A DNA stretch of 64,000 nt from JAXMBX01 sp046349635 (GCA_046349635.1 JAXMBX010000004.1:122777-186776), one strand, 5' to 3'. Numbered from the stretch's first letter, positions 31,009 to 40,880 are shown. Made by a program: numbers and translations. Notes: generated by a model not told the origin, from the sequence alone.

Positions 31009-31284
31009 GGCGAGAAATTTTCGGCGGGAGTCTGGGCGGGGGCATCCAAACCGTGGCGTCGCGGACCTCATTGTCCGGCACAATTCTCAAGGCGGGAACA
31101 TCAGGTTTCAACTGATGTTGATGTTTTTATTCTAAAATTTGAAAGCCCGGGAATTCAATCCCAATTTTGGCCCCAAGCCCAAGGATTTTGGGGATTTCCG
31201 TCGTTCCTTCCCCAGACTCCCCGTTGTTCCGTCAACCCTTGGAAGAAGCCCCCCATCCACGACCAGACAGCCACGCAGTCAGCC

Positions 31285-31491
31285 CTATTGCCGGCGGGTC
31301 CCCCGGCACACGGCGAAAATCGCCAGCCCCGCAAACACCACGACCACACCCAACTCCACATAGTAGGTGTTCCCGGCCCCCGCACTGGAATTGACCTGGG
31401 CCAGGCCAACCTGGGCCGGACAGAGATCGGATAATCCCGCAACCAGCAGGCAGGCCCATGCAGCGGGGGCAACGGCGGCGAATCGGATCAC
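31285..31491 (-). CDS. Small membrane protein with N-terminal signal and C-terminal helix
   Basis: The GTG at 31491 follows AAAGGG with seven bases spacing and gives 68 residues. A hydrophobic N-terminal segment (AAVAPAAWACLLVAGLSD) is followed by a short linker with GAGNTYYVELG, then a membrane helix VVVVFAGLAIFAVCRGTRRQ. Planctomycetes commonly encode short proteins ending in a helix plus a CRxxRR-like tail, and this looks like one. Function is unknown. An ATG at 31584 would give 99 residues, but the added sequence is not typical of coding. No partner gene is adjacent. Confidence 0.6.
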   Translation of the reverse strand: MIRFAAVAPAAWACLLVAGLSDLCPAQVGLAQVNSSAGAGNTYYVELGVVVVFAGLAIFAVCRGTRRQ

Positions 31492-31757
31492 GGTTGAACC
31501 CTTTGAAAATCGGGGAATTCCCTGAGAGAGAGGCACGAATGGGAAATGTACTATACGTCTTACCGCTCCTTCCGTCATCGCCAAATGGCCTGAAAACAGG
31601 ACGATTTTACCCGGGGGGCTTTCATCTCCTCACGGGAATTTTGTGTACACCCTCAATTTCCCCGGTTAGCATGCAAGGACCACTTCTGCCGCACTTTCTT
31701 TCCACGCGGCGACCACATCTCGTACTCGTCCACCCTCGTCACCAGGAGGACCACGTC

Positions 31758-32195
31758 ATGGCTCGTATTTCCGATCTCTTACAGCGTAAGAATGGCACTG
31801 TCTGGACGATCTCACCTACCTCAACCGTGTTCGAGGGGGCCCGCATGATGCGCGAGCATAACATCGGGGCACTGGTCGTCGAACACGAAGGGCAAGTCGT
31901 CGGGATTTTTACCGAGCGAGACGTCCTCCGTCGCGTTGTGGCGGAACAGCGCAGCCCCTTGCAAACGCTCGTCGGCGATGCGATGACCGCCAACGTCGTC
32001 TGCTGTTCTCTCGACACCACGACCGATGAAGCCCGCGGGGCCATGCGGGACAGACGCATCCGCCACCTTCCGGTGGCCGATGAAGACGGGCAACTGATGG
32101 GGCTGATCTCCATGGGGGACCTCAATGCGGATCTCCACTCCTCCCAGGAGCAAAGCATCTTCCTCCTGCAGGAATACATCAGCGGCCGCGTCTGA
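31758..32195 (+). CDS. Paired CBS-domain protein
   Basis: The 145-residue protein is two tandem CBS domains and little else. The first spans about residues 15-65 (ISPTSTVFEGARMMREHNIG through GIFTERDVLRRVV). The second spans about 75-130 (VVCCSLDTTTDEARGAM through MGLISMGDLN). Such stand-alone CBS pairs bind adenosyl ligands and regulate other proteins, but the partner cannot be inferred here. The ATG at 31758 follows AGGAGG with eight bases spacing, decisive over the in-frame open sequence back to 31458. A strong bidirectional hairpin terminator follows at 32272. Confidence 0.85.
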   Translation: MARISDLLQRKNGTVWTISPTSTVFEGARMMREHNIGALVVEHEGQVVGIFTERDVLRRVVAEQRSPLQTLVGDAMTANVVCCSLDTTTDEARGAMRDRRIRHLPVADEDGQLMGLISMGDLNADLHSSQEQSIFLLQEYISGRV

Positions 32196-32271
32196 ATGAT
32201 GCCCATTCATTCACCCGCGCCCCTTGTGTGAGACGGGCTCGCCTCTCTTTTCTTTCATCAACCCAGACAAT

Positions 32272-32309
32272 AAAAGCCCACCGCGGCATTCGTACCGTGG
32301 TGGGCTTTT
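32272..32309. terminator. Bidirectional intrinsic terminator
   Basis: AAAAGCCCACC at 32272-32282 pairs with GGTGGGCTTTT at 32299-32309 around a loop that has two further G-C pairs. The A-run on one side and T-run on the other make it functional on both strands. It sits between the converging CBS-domain gene and the minus-strand gene ending at 32329. Confidence 0.85.
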
Positions 32310-32328
32310 GCGTTGGTATGCAGTGATT

Positions 32329-32910
32329 TCACGGAGGCGAGGAAGCCCGCGTTCCCTCCATGTGATAATCCGTCGGCTTGGTGAGGTTGTCGAACGTCTT
32401 GATCAGGTCCGCCTTCAGTGTCTCCGGGTCTTCCCCCGTCGCTTTGGAAAGCTTGGCAATCACTTTGCTGCTCACGTCTCCCGAATTGACCCTCGCCTTC
32501 AACTGCGGTTGCTGCGTTGCTCCTCCCTTGTGAGGCTCGTTTTCGCCACCATGTTTCGCGGCGATCCCCGGCGATGTATCAAACGAATCGAACTTCAGCT
32601 TGATATTGGAGAGTGCCGCCTTCCCAATGCCGGGCAGGTCAATCGTTCCGAAAATGTCAGGCTTCTTGGCATGGCCGTTCTTCTTGAAGCTGCTGGATGC
32701 AACCTGCAGCGTGAGTTCATAGGTGCCGCTGTCCCCCTCCGGTGGTGTCTGGGGAGGAATCAGGTGCAGGTTCCACGTCCCCAGCATCGTGGCAGGCAGA
32801 ACCCGCAGCTCGCACGATTCCACTGGGCCGAATGTCTGTCGCGCACGGCGTTTGTCGAAGCGGGAACCGGAAGTGATGGAACGCAGAAAACGTGTCAAGG
32901 TGGTAGGCAT
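32329..32910 (-). CDS. Hypothetical protein with LEPR-like N-terminal motif
   Basis: The 193-residue product starts MPTTLTRFLRSITSGSRF. It then has RRARQTFGPVESCELRVLPA, close to the N-terminal LEPR-XLL-type motif that precedes secreted or surface domains in planctomycetes. The middle is beta-rich (GTWNLHLIPPQ, GTYELTLQVAS, IFGTIDLPGIGKAALSNIKL), consistent with a small lipocalin-like or immunoglobulin-like fold. The end is helical (TGEDPETLKADLIKTFDNLT). Starting at 32910 gives a GAGGTG ribosome site five bases upstream; the open frame back to 33102 is not convincing. Export is inferred from the motif only. Confidence 0.6.
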   Translation of the reverse strand: MPTTLTRFLRSITSGSRFDKRRARQTFGPVESCELRVLPATMLGTWNLHLIPPQTPPEGDSGTYELTLQVASSSFKKNGHAKKPDIFGTIDLPGIGKAALSNIKLKFDSFDTSPGIAAKHGGENEPHKGGATQQPQLKARVNSGDVSSKVIAKLSKATGEDPETLKADLIKTFDNLTKPTDYHMEGTRASSPP

Positions 32911-33121
32911 GAGGCACCTCACGGGACGGGTGGGAAACGGCGACATCCGGCTCCAGAACGCGGGAACACCGGGCGGACCATTTCCTGATCCTAATAGCTC
33001 CCGAATGCCTTGTTCAACAACTTTTTGAACTTGGGACACGGAGAAAGGAGTTTTGGCGAATTGGAAAAGTCCATAAAAAAAGACCTCAGCCAGTGATCTC
33101 ACCTGCTGAGGTCTCGAAAAA

Positions 33122-33205
33122 TGCCGAAGGAGGGAGTCGAACCCTCACACCCTTTACGGATAACGGATTTTGAATCCGTCGCGTCTGCCATTCCGCCACT
33201 TCGGC
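33122..33205 (-). tRNA. tRNA-Leu(CAA)
   Basis: The minus strand gives an 84-base class II tRNA with a long variable arm. The acceptor stem pairs GCCGAAG with CTTCGGC and leaves an A discriminator. The anticodon loop TTCAAAA carries anticodon CAA. The T-arm reads GGGTTCGACTCCC. CCA is not encoded. The long variable arm and CAA anticodon fit leucine. Confidence 0.95.
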
Positions 33206-33299
33206 TGAAGCCGTTTTTCAACAGAAATCTACTATAGTGCGGCCCCTCAAGCCGTCAAGGGTGCAGCAAATCAGGCCGCAGCGAGAGGACCAGTTGTCG

Positions 33300-34076
33300 T
33301 TATCGCAACGCCAGATCGTCGATCTGCGGCAATTCATCGACTCCCGACAGTCCGAACAGCGACAGAAAACGGGGCGTCGTATGGTACTCCACCCCGTCCG
33401 CCGCACCCGACACTCGCTCGATCCCCACCAGTTCCCGCCGGATCAGGCCCCGAACCAGGCTTCCCACGTTCTTTTTACCGCTCAACAGAAGTTGTTTATG
33501 GGAGAGAGGCTGTTGGTAGGCAATCAACGCCAGCACCTCCAGGGAATCTTGAGACAGCTTCACCTCGCGCGGACCCACTCCATAAACCTTGTTGCGCAGC
33601 GGTTCAAACTCCGCCCGCAATGCCATCCGGTAGCCACCCTCTCCCAGCCGGATTTCATAAGGCCGGTTCTGCTCTTGAAACTGTGCGTTCAATTCGTCGA
33701 TCTGGGTTTCAATCTCTGCATGATCGACATGCGCGTCGAACAGCCCCGCCAGTTTCTTCCCCGTCAACGGCGACCCACCGACAAATAACGCCGCTGCGAT
33801 CACCTGCCTCGGACTGACGAGCCGTTGCTCTTCCTCGTCTTCAGACTCTTCCACAGCGGCAGCGTCCGCTTCCTGAGGGGCCTCCTCGGCACTCGGCTCG
33901 GATTCCATCGCGGGAAGCGACTCTTCGACCGCCTGGGATTCCGCCGCATCAAGCGCTTCCAACGCCCGGAGGTACGCCGCTTCCAGATCCTCTCCGGAGA
34001 GAGACTCTTCCCCGTCCTGCGGGGCAGGGGAGTCGGGCGGTTCGTGTTCCGGGTTTCGTCCGCGTCGGTTGTCCAT
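33300..34076 (-). CDS. scpB: Segregation and condensation protein B (ScpB) with long acidic N-terminal extension
   Basis: The 258-residue product carries the ScpB winged-helix pair from about residue 88: VSPRQVIAAALFVGGSPL, LNAQFQEQNRPYEI, then VKLSQDSLEVLALIAYQQPL and LVRGLIRRELVGI. ScpB binds ScpA and the SMC ATPase in chromosome condensation. The first 85 residues are disordered and very acidic (EESEDEEEQ), longer than the usual ScpB N-terminus, and common in planctomycete versions. The C-terminus YHTTPRFLSLFGLSGVDEL is the expected family end. scpA is not adjacent. Confidence 0.9.
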   Translation of the reverse strand: MDNRRGRNPEHEPPDSPAPQDGEESLSGEDLEAAYLRALEALDAAESQAVEESLPAMESEPSAEEAPQEADAAAVEESEDEEEQRLVSPRQVIAAALFVGGSPLTGKKLAGLFDAHVDHAEIETQIDELNAQFQEQNRPYEIRLGEGGYRMALRAEFEPLRNKVYGVGPREVKLSQDSLEVLALIAYQQPLSHKQLLLSGKKNVGSLVRGLIRRELVGIERVSGAADGVEYHTTPRFLSLFGLSGVDELPQIDDLALR

Positions 34077-34145
34077 GCCTCTTTCCTCCCTGAAACATTC
34101 CGGGGGAAATATAGCAGCACGGGAACGATTCCCGGAAGAGCGTTT

Positions 34146-35420
34146 TTAATGCCCCAGCGGGGGCTCCGTGCCGGCCGTAGACGCAACATTCTTGGGGGGC
34201 CGCAGCAGCGAAACCATGAAGATCCCGATAAACATCAACCCTCCACCCAGAAGATAAGGGTAATCCACCCGGTATTTCAGGAGCGTCAGCCCAACGACGG
34301 GGCCGGCAATCCGGGCCAGCGCCGCCATGCTCTGACCTAACCCCAAGATCTCCCCTTGGGCCGATTGGGAAGCATTCCGCGACAATAGCGCCTGCAGGCA
34401 CGGGTTCAGGCAGGAAAAACCGACCGTCACAATTGGAAGCAGGATGTACAACAATCGTTCCGAATTCGGATGGACGGAATACCAGCCCAGGGCAAACAGC
34501 CCGATCGTCATCAGAATCGTCCCGAAGATCCCCATATTCCGTTCGCCGACTCTTGAAACGAGAGGACGGACGACCAACCCCTGATTCAACGTAAGAATCA
34601 GGCCGATGTAGGCGAACACGTAGAAGTTGCCGCGATCCGTGAAATTCAATGCGGCCGTGAGCAGGGAAAGGGTGCTTTCAAATTGGGAAAACGCGAATGT
34701 GGTTACGAACATTGCAGTGAGTAACTGCAGGATCGCCACATTGGAAAGCGCGGCAGTCACACCCGCCCAGGGATGAGAGCGGCGAACCGCCGTAGCGGCT
34801 CCAGGAGTCCAAGATTCTCTCAGTTTGAAAATCGCCAGCAGCAATGCCATCCCTGACAATGCCGATGCCACATAGCCCGGCGCAGCGCTCGGAATGATGT
34901 TCTGAGATTTTTCCTCAGGCACGAAAAACGCCCCCAGGACCGGACCGAACGTGAAGCCCAGCCCGAACGCCGCACCAATCAATGCCATCCCTTTAGCCCG
35001 TTTCTCCGGGCCAGTGATGTCCGCGATATACGCCTGCGCCGTGGGAATCGTCGCACCGGCAATCCCCGCTCCTATGCGTGTAATGAACAACCACGGAACG
35101 ATCGATAGCCCCAGTAACTGGCCGGTCGCTCCCAGCGATGTCGCATACCCGAACAGGCCATAGAACAACGTGGAACCAGCCAGACCAATCAACAGCACCG
35201 GACGCCGCCCGATTCGATCCGAGATATGCCCCCAGACCGGAGCGAACAGGAACTGCATCAGCGAGAAGGAGGCCATCAACGCCCCCAATGCCAGACCCCT
35301 TCGATCTTGAAATGCTGCGCCATAGCGGGGGAGAAGCGGGAGAACGATGCCGAAACCCAGGAGATCGATGAAGACCGTCAGAAAGATAAGAAACAACGAG
35401 GCTTTTGAACCTGCGGCCAC
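34146..35420 (-). CDS. Major facilitator superfamily transporter (TetA/DHA1-like)
   Basis: The 424-residue product has about twelve membrane segments. The opening, FLIFLTVFIDLLGFGIVLPL, and the loop 2-3 motif GHISDRIGRRPVLLIG are diagnostic for drug:H+ antiporter-1 family members. GFTFGPVLGAFF corresponds to the antiporter motif C. The family exports drugs or metabolites across the inner membrane; the substrate cannot be named. The C-terminus is short and Pro-rich. The gene is followed by scpB with about 70 bases between them, and no local regulator is adjacent. Confidence 0.85.
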   Translation of the reverse strand: MAAGSKASLFLIFLTVFIDLLGFGIVLPLLPRYGAAFQDRRGLALGALMASFSLMQFLFAPVWGHISDRIGRRPVLLIGLAGSTLFYGLFGYATSLGATGQLLGLSIVPWLFITRIGAGIAGATIPTAQAYIADITGPEKRAKGMALIGAAFGLGFTFGPVLGAFFVPEEKSQNIIPSAAPGYVASALSGMALLLAIFKLRESWTPGAATAVRRSHPWAGVTAALSNVAILQLLTAMFVTTFAFSQFESTLSLLTAALNFTDRGNFYVFAYIGLILTLNQGLVVRPLVSRVGERNMGIFGTILMTIGLFALGWYSVHPNSERLLYILLPIVTVGFSCLNPCLQALLSRNASQSAQGEILGLGQSMAALARIAGPVVGLTLLKYRVDYPYLLGGGLMFIGIFMVSLLRPPKNVASTAGTEPPLGH

Positions 35421-35502
35421 GACAAACTCCCGGTGATGACTATGAGAGGGATTTCCGTTCCGATCCCACTCCGCGACACGGGCGGAGCAACGAGTTGTCC
35501 CA

Positions 35503-35610
35503 TCATCCCCGGACGTACAACCAAGTCAACCAACACAGCAGTGGAAACAGCAGAAACATCAGCACGAATGTCACCAGTGTCGAACGGCTTTGTTGCGGCC
35601 AGCGTCCCAT
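35503..35610 (-). CDS. Possible 35-residue single-span membrane protein
   Basis: The minus strand encodes M-GRWPQQSRS followed by one strongly hydrophobic helix, VTFVLMFLLFPLLCWLTWLYV, and ends RG-stop. A Gly/Arg-rich purine stretch GGAGAGGGGAACG lies upstream, though at long spacing from the ATG at 35610. The basic N-terminus and single helix are typical of small bacterial membrane proteins. It lies 82 bases before the MFS transporter start on the same strand, so it could be a leader or partner of that gene. No family is recognised and the case rests on composition alone. Confidence 0.35.
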   Translation of the reverse strand: MGRWPQQSRSTLVTFVLMFLLFPLLCWLTWLYVRG

Positions 35611-36005
35611 TTGAGATCGTTCCCCTCTCCCCGGTAGTCCATTTGCCCCTGAACGGCATACGCATACTCGTCATCTGATGAAAGACCAGTTTGCCTCCGC
35701 TCCCTCCCTGTCAGAATACCTGTTAAGGGCAGTTCCTCAACTGACCGGAAACATTCTCCAGGTGAGCGCCATCCAGCCTCAGGCACAATTTCCCGGCGGC
35801 GAAAAGCCCGCCTGAACTTCGATTCTGCCGAAATTCAAACGGATTCAGCGGTTATGGCCTCTTGCTGTGCTTGACGGTTCGGCGCAACTTCAATTACACT
35901 GACAGCTTGCAGAAAATAATTGCTGACCAGCCGGTCGTCCGGAAAGTCTCCCTCCGATGAGGTCGAGAACCGGTGGCCGGAGAGTTGGGATCCAACCAGG
36001 GAACG
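35611..36005. other. Divergent intergenic region
   Basis: About 395 bases lie between the minus-strand small frame and the plus-strand phosphoesterase gene. It should contain both promoters. I see no gene, repeat or clear hairpin terminator. Confidence 0.35.
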
Positions 36006-36755
36006 TTGACCTTGCGCGCTATCATCAGTGACATTCACGGCAATCTCGAAGCCCTGGAAACGGTTCTTGCGGACATTCGACGCCAGGACATTAACGACGT
36101 GATCTGCCTCGGCGACGTTGTGGGGTATGGCCCCAATCCGCGCGAATGTATCGACGTCGTCATGAAGGAATGCCAGGTCTGCCTGCTGGGCAACCACGAC
36201 CAGGGGGCCTTGTTCGATCCCGAGGGCTTTAACGCCGGCGCTGAACGAGCCATCTTCTGGACTCGCCGACAGTTGGAAACCGGTGATCCAAAAGATAACG
36301 AAGCACGTTGGGAATACCTGGGGGAACGCCCCCGCACCCACCGCTCCGGGGAATTCCTTTTCGTACATGGATCCGCCCGCAATCCCCTTAATGAATATGT
36401 CTTTCCTGAAGATATTTATAACCAGCGCAAGATGGAAAAGATTTTTGCTCTGGTCGAACGGTACTGTTTCCAGGGACACACCCATGTCCCAGGGGTCTTT
36501 TCCGAAGGGTTGAACTTTTTCAGCCCGGAAGAAATCGGCTACAACTATACGCTGACGAACGAGAAAATCCTGGTGAACGTCGGATCCGTCGGGCAGCCTC
36601 GCAATGGCGACCCCCGCGCTTCCTACGTCGTCCTCAATGACAAGGAGCTTTCGTTCCGCCGTGTAGAATATGACGTCGAGAAAACGATTGCAAAAATCTA
36701 TGCGATCCCCGAACTCGACAACTTTCTGGGAGACCGTCTCAGGGACGGTCGTTGA
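36006..36755 (+). CDS. Calcineurin-like metallophosphoesterase
   Basis: The product is about 249 residues. It has the full set of calcineurin-family metal motifs: SDIHGN (DxH) near the N-terminus, GDVVGYGP (GDxxG), LLGNHD (GNHD), and GHTHVPG (GHxH) near residue 158. Between them it has [13 protein letters not shown]. This is the compact YfcE/MJ0936-like type that hydrolyses phosphodiesters in the cytoplasm. Start choice is uncertain: TTG 36006 follows AGGGAACG; TTG 36012 or GTG 35973 are also in frame. It stands alone, 190 bases before yidC on the same strand. Confidence 0.85.
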   Translation: MTLRAIISDIHGNLEALETVLADIRRQDINDVICLGDVVGYGPNPRECIDVVMKECQVCLLGNHDQGALFDPEGFNAGAERAIFWTRRQLETGDPKDNEARWEYLGERPRTHRSGEFLFVHGSARNPLNEYVFPEDIYNQRKMEKIFALVERYCFQGHTHVPGVFSEGLNFFSPEEIGYNYTLTNEKILVNVGSVGQPRNGDPRASYVVLNDKELSFRRVEYDVEKTIAKIYAIPELDNFLGDRLRDGR

Positions 36756-36944
36756 TGCTCGGATGAATCACAGCTCACAGGCGGCATCCCGAACATTCGC
36801 TGTGAGGAATCAGGGATGATGTCCCCTTAACCAGTTTTTTTCCCGGCCGGCTTCATTCCTACCTCTCAGGGACAGGGAGTGGACAGGCACCGTCGCCACG
36901 GTTTGCTCGGGAATCAAACGTTTCAAAAGTTTCCTGCCAATCGC

Positions 36945-38925
36945 ATGAGCAAAGATCGATTTCTGCTGTTTATCATTCTCTCTGCGGCCATTTTCATCGG
37001 CTGGGAAGCGTTCATCGCTCCCAAGATCCGCCCCAAACTCCCGCCTAAAAAGGAAGTCGCCGCTGCCAAACCGGGGGAACCCGCCACCCCTGTGAAGCCC
37101 GGAGAACAGCCCGCCGCAAAAACAGATCCTGCGCAGAAACCCGCGGCCGCCGATGACAAAAAGCAAACCGATGCCAAACCGGAAATTGCCGTCAAACCGG
37201 ATGACAAGCAAGAAAAGGCAGGTCTCAAGGTCCCCGAGCACCCCGCCAAAATCATCAAGCTGGGCAGCCTCGATTTCAAAAACTCACGCTACCGCATGCA
37301 GGTCACCATCGACTCGCTCGGTGCGGTCCTCAACCAGATTGAATTGAACGACCGCCAGTACCGCGACAGCGAACCTCCTTACGGTCCCCTCAAGTTGCTG
37401 GGGAATTCTCAGACCCCCCTGCGCTCTCTCGAATGCGATATTCCCGTCATTGATGAGCAACTCGCCAAACTCTCCCAGGTCTTGAGTACCAAATCGCTCC
37501 ATTGGGAGGTCGTCCCCGGCTCGCAGTCCGAATCAAATGTCGCTCTCCGCCTCAAGTCCCCCGATGGTCAATGGGAAGTCACCAAAACGTTCCACCTGCA
37601 GGAAATTCCTGAAAAGAACCCCAAGGATCAAGGCCCCGCTTACGACTTGCAGTTTGAGATCCAGGTCAAAAACCTCTCGGATAAAACCGCCAAGGCTGGT
37701 TATGTGTTGACCGGGCCTGTGGGGCTCCCGCTGGAAAACCACGAATACACCCGCGAATTCCGCATCATCTCCGTCGGATTTGATCAGGGGGACGGCAAGG
37801 TCATCGCCAAATCGACCGCGGCCCGCGAAATTATCTCGAGTGCCAAAAGCGAAAAGCCCGAAGTCTGGGAAGAGCCGATCCGCTATGTCGGGGTCAACGT
37901 CCAGTACTTTGCAGCTCTCCTTCTCCCTCAGGAAGACCAGCCGCAAAGTTCCGTATCTGAAATCGATCCGCCCCATTCTTGTCGCCGAAAACGTCGCGAA
38001 ACCCGAGAAAAGTGATCTCTCCGTACTGCTGACCAGCAAGGATCTGGAACTGGCCCCCGCCGGCAAGGAGGGAGCCAGCGTCACTCACAAGTATCTGCTC
38101 TTCGCCGGGCCGAAACGGGAAGAATTCCTCCGCCCCATCGATGCCCAGCATATCATCATCTACGGCATGGCCGGCAATCTCGGCATCACCCAGTTGATGC
38201 AGGGGCTCCTCAACGTCTTCCACTCCCTGCTTCCCTCCTGGGCCTGGCCGTGGGGCTGGTCGATCATCATGTTGACCATCGTGGTCCGCATGGCCATGTT
38301 CCCCTTCTCACGCAAGCAGGCACTCAGCGCCGCCCGCATGCAGGAATTGCAACCGGAAATCGCCGCACTCAAAAAGAAGTACGCCAAGGAACCCGAGAAG
38401 CTGGGACGCGCCCAGATGGAACTGTTCCGCAAGAATAACTACAACCCCTTTGGTGGCTGCCTCATCCTGTTCATCCAGTTGCCCATCTTCATCGGTCTCT
38501 ACCAGGCCCTGAATATCTCCGTCGATCTCCGCATGGCCGAATTCCTGTGGATCAAGAATCTCGCCGCTCCCGATGCCCTGTTCCGCTTTCCGTTCAAGCA
38601 CTGGCCCCTCCCGATTCTCGACAGTTGGATCGGCCCTACTTTCAACCTGCTCCCGATTTTCACCATCGTCCTGTTCATGATTCAGCAGAAGATGATGATG
38701 CCTCCTCCCACGGACAAGGAGCAGGAGATGCAGCAGAACATGATGAAGTACATGATGATCTTCATGGGACTCATGTTCTACGGCGTCCCCGCCGGGTTGT
38801 GCGTCTACTTCATTTCCTCCAGCCTGTGGGGACTCGCGGAACGGAAACTCATCCCCAAGACCCTCAAGCCGAAAGGCACCGCCGACGCTCCCAACGTCGC
38901 CGTCGCCGCCGGTGGAAAAAAATAA
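36945..38925 (+). CDS. yidC: Membrane protein insertase YidC, one frameshift as written
   Basis: YidC inserts and folds inner-membrane proteins with or without SecYEG. The N-terminus MSKDRFLLFIILSAAIFIGW is the first membrane helix, followed by a Pro/Lys/Ala-rich linker (residues 30-105) and the large periplasmic beta domain. After a shift between about 37925 and 37955, from frame 3 to frame 1, comes the conserved core. It has WGWSIIMLTIVVRMAMFPFS, the cytoplasmic MQELQPEIAALKKKY loop, NPFGGCLILFIQLPIFIGLY, and final helices LLPIFTIVLFMIQQKMMMPP and FMGLMFYGVPAGLCVYFISS. Total repaired length is about 660 residues. YidC is normally essential, so the frameshift is most likely a sequencing error. 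It precedes mnmE by about 255 bases. Confidence 0.88.
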
Positions 38926-38938
38926 CCGCAAATTTCCT

Positions 38939-39105
38939 CCCCTCGCCCCTTGTGGGAGAGGGGGCGTGGGTGAGGGGTAAGGAACAAACATCTCATATTT
39001 CCCCGGCGTGTGGGTGGCGAAGCCACAAGGAGGCTTTCACCTGCTCTACTGTTCCACTGCTCACCTGCTCTCGCCCGTAGGGCGCGGGTGGCGTAGCCAC
39101 AAGAT
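38939..39105. repeat. Intergenic palindromic repeats after yidC
   Basis: Between yidC and mnmE lie a C-rich/G-rich hairpin candidate (38939-38978, CCCCTCGCCCC facing GAGGGG) and two copies of the dispersed 13-base dyad GTGGC-N3-GCCAC. The copies are at 39014-39026 (GAA loop) and 39088-39100 (GTA loop), each followed by AAG. Further copies occur near 43.2 kb and 59.1 kb. Confidence 0.7.
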
Positions 39106-39180
39106 GCCGCACATTGCGGAGACAATCGCCACTTGATGAATAACCCCTCTAAAAAAGAGGACCTGCGCTGAAAGATCGCG

Positions 39181-40530
39181 ATGCTGTTTCAAACCGGTGA
39201 CACCATCGCCGCTCTCGCCTCTGCTCCCGGATCTGCCGTCCGCGGAATCCTCCGCGTCAGCGGTCCGCAGGCACTGTCGGTCGTCTCCCAATGCATCGAG
39301 TCGAATAAGCCACTCACGGATCTCGTCCTCCCCACTCGCGTAACCGGAGAGTGGAGGTTCATTGCGCACGAAGGACGGCTCCCCGTCGCCTGCTATTGCT
39401 GGCCCGACCGGCGCAGTTTCACCGGCGAGCCTTCCGTCGAAATTCACACTCTCGGCGCACCGCCGCTGCTGGAGGCCATGCTCGCACAACTGTTTCGCGC
39501 CGGGGCCCGTCCCGCGCAACGCGGGGAGTTCACATTCCGCGCCTTCGTCGCCGGCAAGCTCGACCTCATGCAGGCCGAGGCTCTCCTCGGGGTCATCCAA
39601 TCTCAGGATGCGGACGAATTGCAGACCGCCTTGACGCAACTGGCGGGCGGTGTCTCGCAACGCTTTGAACAGGTCCGCAACGTTCTACTTGACCTTCTCG
39701 CCGATCTGGAAGCCGAACTCGACTTCTCCGATGAGGGGTTGGAGTTTGTCCCCCGCGATCTTCTGCGAATGCGGCTCGAGGAAGTCCTCCGGGATCTCGA
39801 ACGCATCCAGTCGCAGACTTTGACCCGCAACCTCAATCGTCCGCGCAAGCGGGTGATCATCACCGGCCCGGCCAATGTCGGGAAAAGCACTCTCTTCAAT
39901 GCCCTCTGTGCGGAGTCCCGGGCCTTGGTCTCCGAGCATCCAGGGACCACCCGGGATTATCTTTCCGCGGAGGTGAGCTGGGACGGAATCGATCTGGAAC
40001 TCATCGACACTGCCGGCGAGGAAATCGTTCCTGACTTAATGATTCGCCTGTCGCTTGATTTGCGCGACGAACTAATCCAGGCCGCCGATTTAGAACTCCG
40101 TTGTTCACTCATTAGCTCAGTAACTGAATCACGCGCGCCAACACAGCACCGACCCATTCCTTCGATCGCCGTCCTGACGCAATGCGACCGTTTCGCGGCT
40201 CCTCACGTCATGCCCCCGAATGCGATTTTCGTGAGCGCTCAAACAGGCATGGGATTACAAGACTTACGAGCTGCAATCCGCCATGCGTTGGGACAACAGA
40301 AACGCAACGGAGAACTGATCGGCAGCACCGCCGCACGCTGCGAAAAAAGCCTCGAAGAGGCGCGCCAGGCTCTCTCCCGAGCTCTGGAAAATGCGACCCG
40401 CAAAGGAAGCCACGAACTTCTGGCTGATGACGTTCGAACAGCTTTGGAGACTCTGGGGGAATTGACCGGGGCCTGGACCACCAACGATCTTCTCGACCGG
40501 ATCTTCAGCCGCTTCTGCATCGGAAAATAG
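39181..40530 (+). CDS. mnmE: tRNA modification GTPase MnmE
   Basis: The 449-residue protein, with MnmG, modifies the wobble uridine of certain tRNAs. The N-terminal domain opens MLFQTGDTIAALASAPGSAV with GILRVSGP and has the folate-binding-region pattern GEFTFRAFVAGKLDLMQAEA. The inserted GTPase domain has GPANVGKST (G1, about residue 230), PGTTRD (G2) and DTAGEE (G3). G4 reads TQCD rather than NKxD, which is atypical and may affect nucleotide specificity or rate. The C-terminus ends FCIGK, carrying the conserved catalytic Cys. The switch region after DTAGEE is short. mnmG is not in the window. Confidence 0.92.
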   Translation: MLFQTGDTIAALASAPGSAVRGILRVSGPQALSVVSQCIESNKPLTDLVLPTRVTGEWRFIAHEGRLPVACYCWPDRRSFTGEPSVEIHTLGAPPLLEAMLAQLFRAGARPAQRGEFTFRAFVAGKLDLMQAEALLGVIQSQDADELQTALTQLAGGVSQRFEQVRNVLLDLLADLEAELDFSDEGLEFVPRDLLRMRLEEVLRDLERIQSQTLTRNLNRPRKRVIITGPANVGKSTLFNALCAESRALVSEHPGTTRDYLSAEVSWDGIDLELIDTAGEEIVPDLMIRLSLDLRDELIQAADLELRCSLISSVTESRAPTQHRPIPSIAVLTQCDRFAAPHVMPPNAIFVSAQTGMGLQDLRAAIRHALGQQKRNGELIGSTAARCEKSLEEARQALSRALENATRKGSHELLADDVRTALETLGELTGAWTTNDLLDRIFSRFCIGK

Positions 40531-40880
40531 ACGCGCTCGCGTCATCCTCTTTTCCGCATTCCATCCATTAAGGTTTCTTGATTTGTGAAATCGCAATGGT
40601 ATGATGAGCGCTCACTTAACCTAAAATTCATCTCAGCATCTCTGGATTCTCCTCGCTTGAGTTCATTTCCCTCAGGCTCTTGAGACCGTTGGATCTCCCT
40701 GGTTTGAAGGTTCGCCTGTTTGGAACGCTCGAACGAGACGTTTGTCATTCCGTTGTCGGTCCCCTCTGGAGTTGTCTCACTCAAGTCGGATTTTCCTTGG
40801 TTCTGCTCTTCACCGTTTCGCTCGAAACGGTTCTCTGTCTCTCTCTTCTCATCTGTCAGTCTCTTCGGAAAGTGTAAAGC
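40531..40880 (+). promoter_or_regulatory. Long leader of the cold-shock gene with a hairpin
   Basis: This 350-base gap precedes the cold-shock gene and holds no supported gene. A perfect dyad CCGTTTCG/CGAAACGG lies at 40813-40830, 51 bases before the ATG. It is bounded by pyrimidine-rich tracts (GTCTCTCTCTTCTCATCTGTC). Cold-shock mRNAs often have long structured leaders, so a thermosensory or autoregulatory role is possible but unproven. Confidence 0.35.

Noticed and set aside
33237..33788. 183-residue plus-strand frame over scpB
   Set aside because: scpB on the minus strand has winged-helix motifs; the plus frame has no motif or ribosome site.
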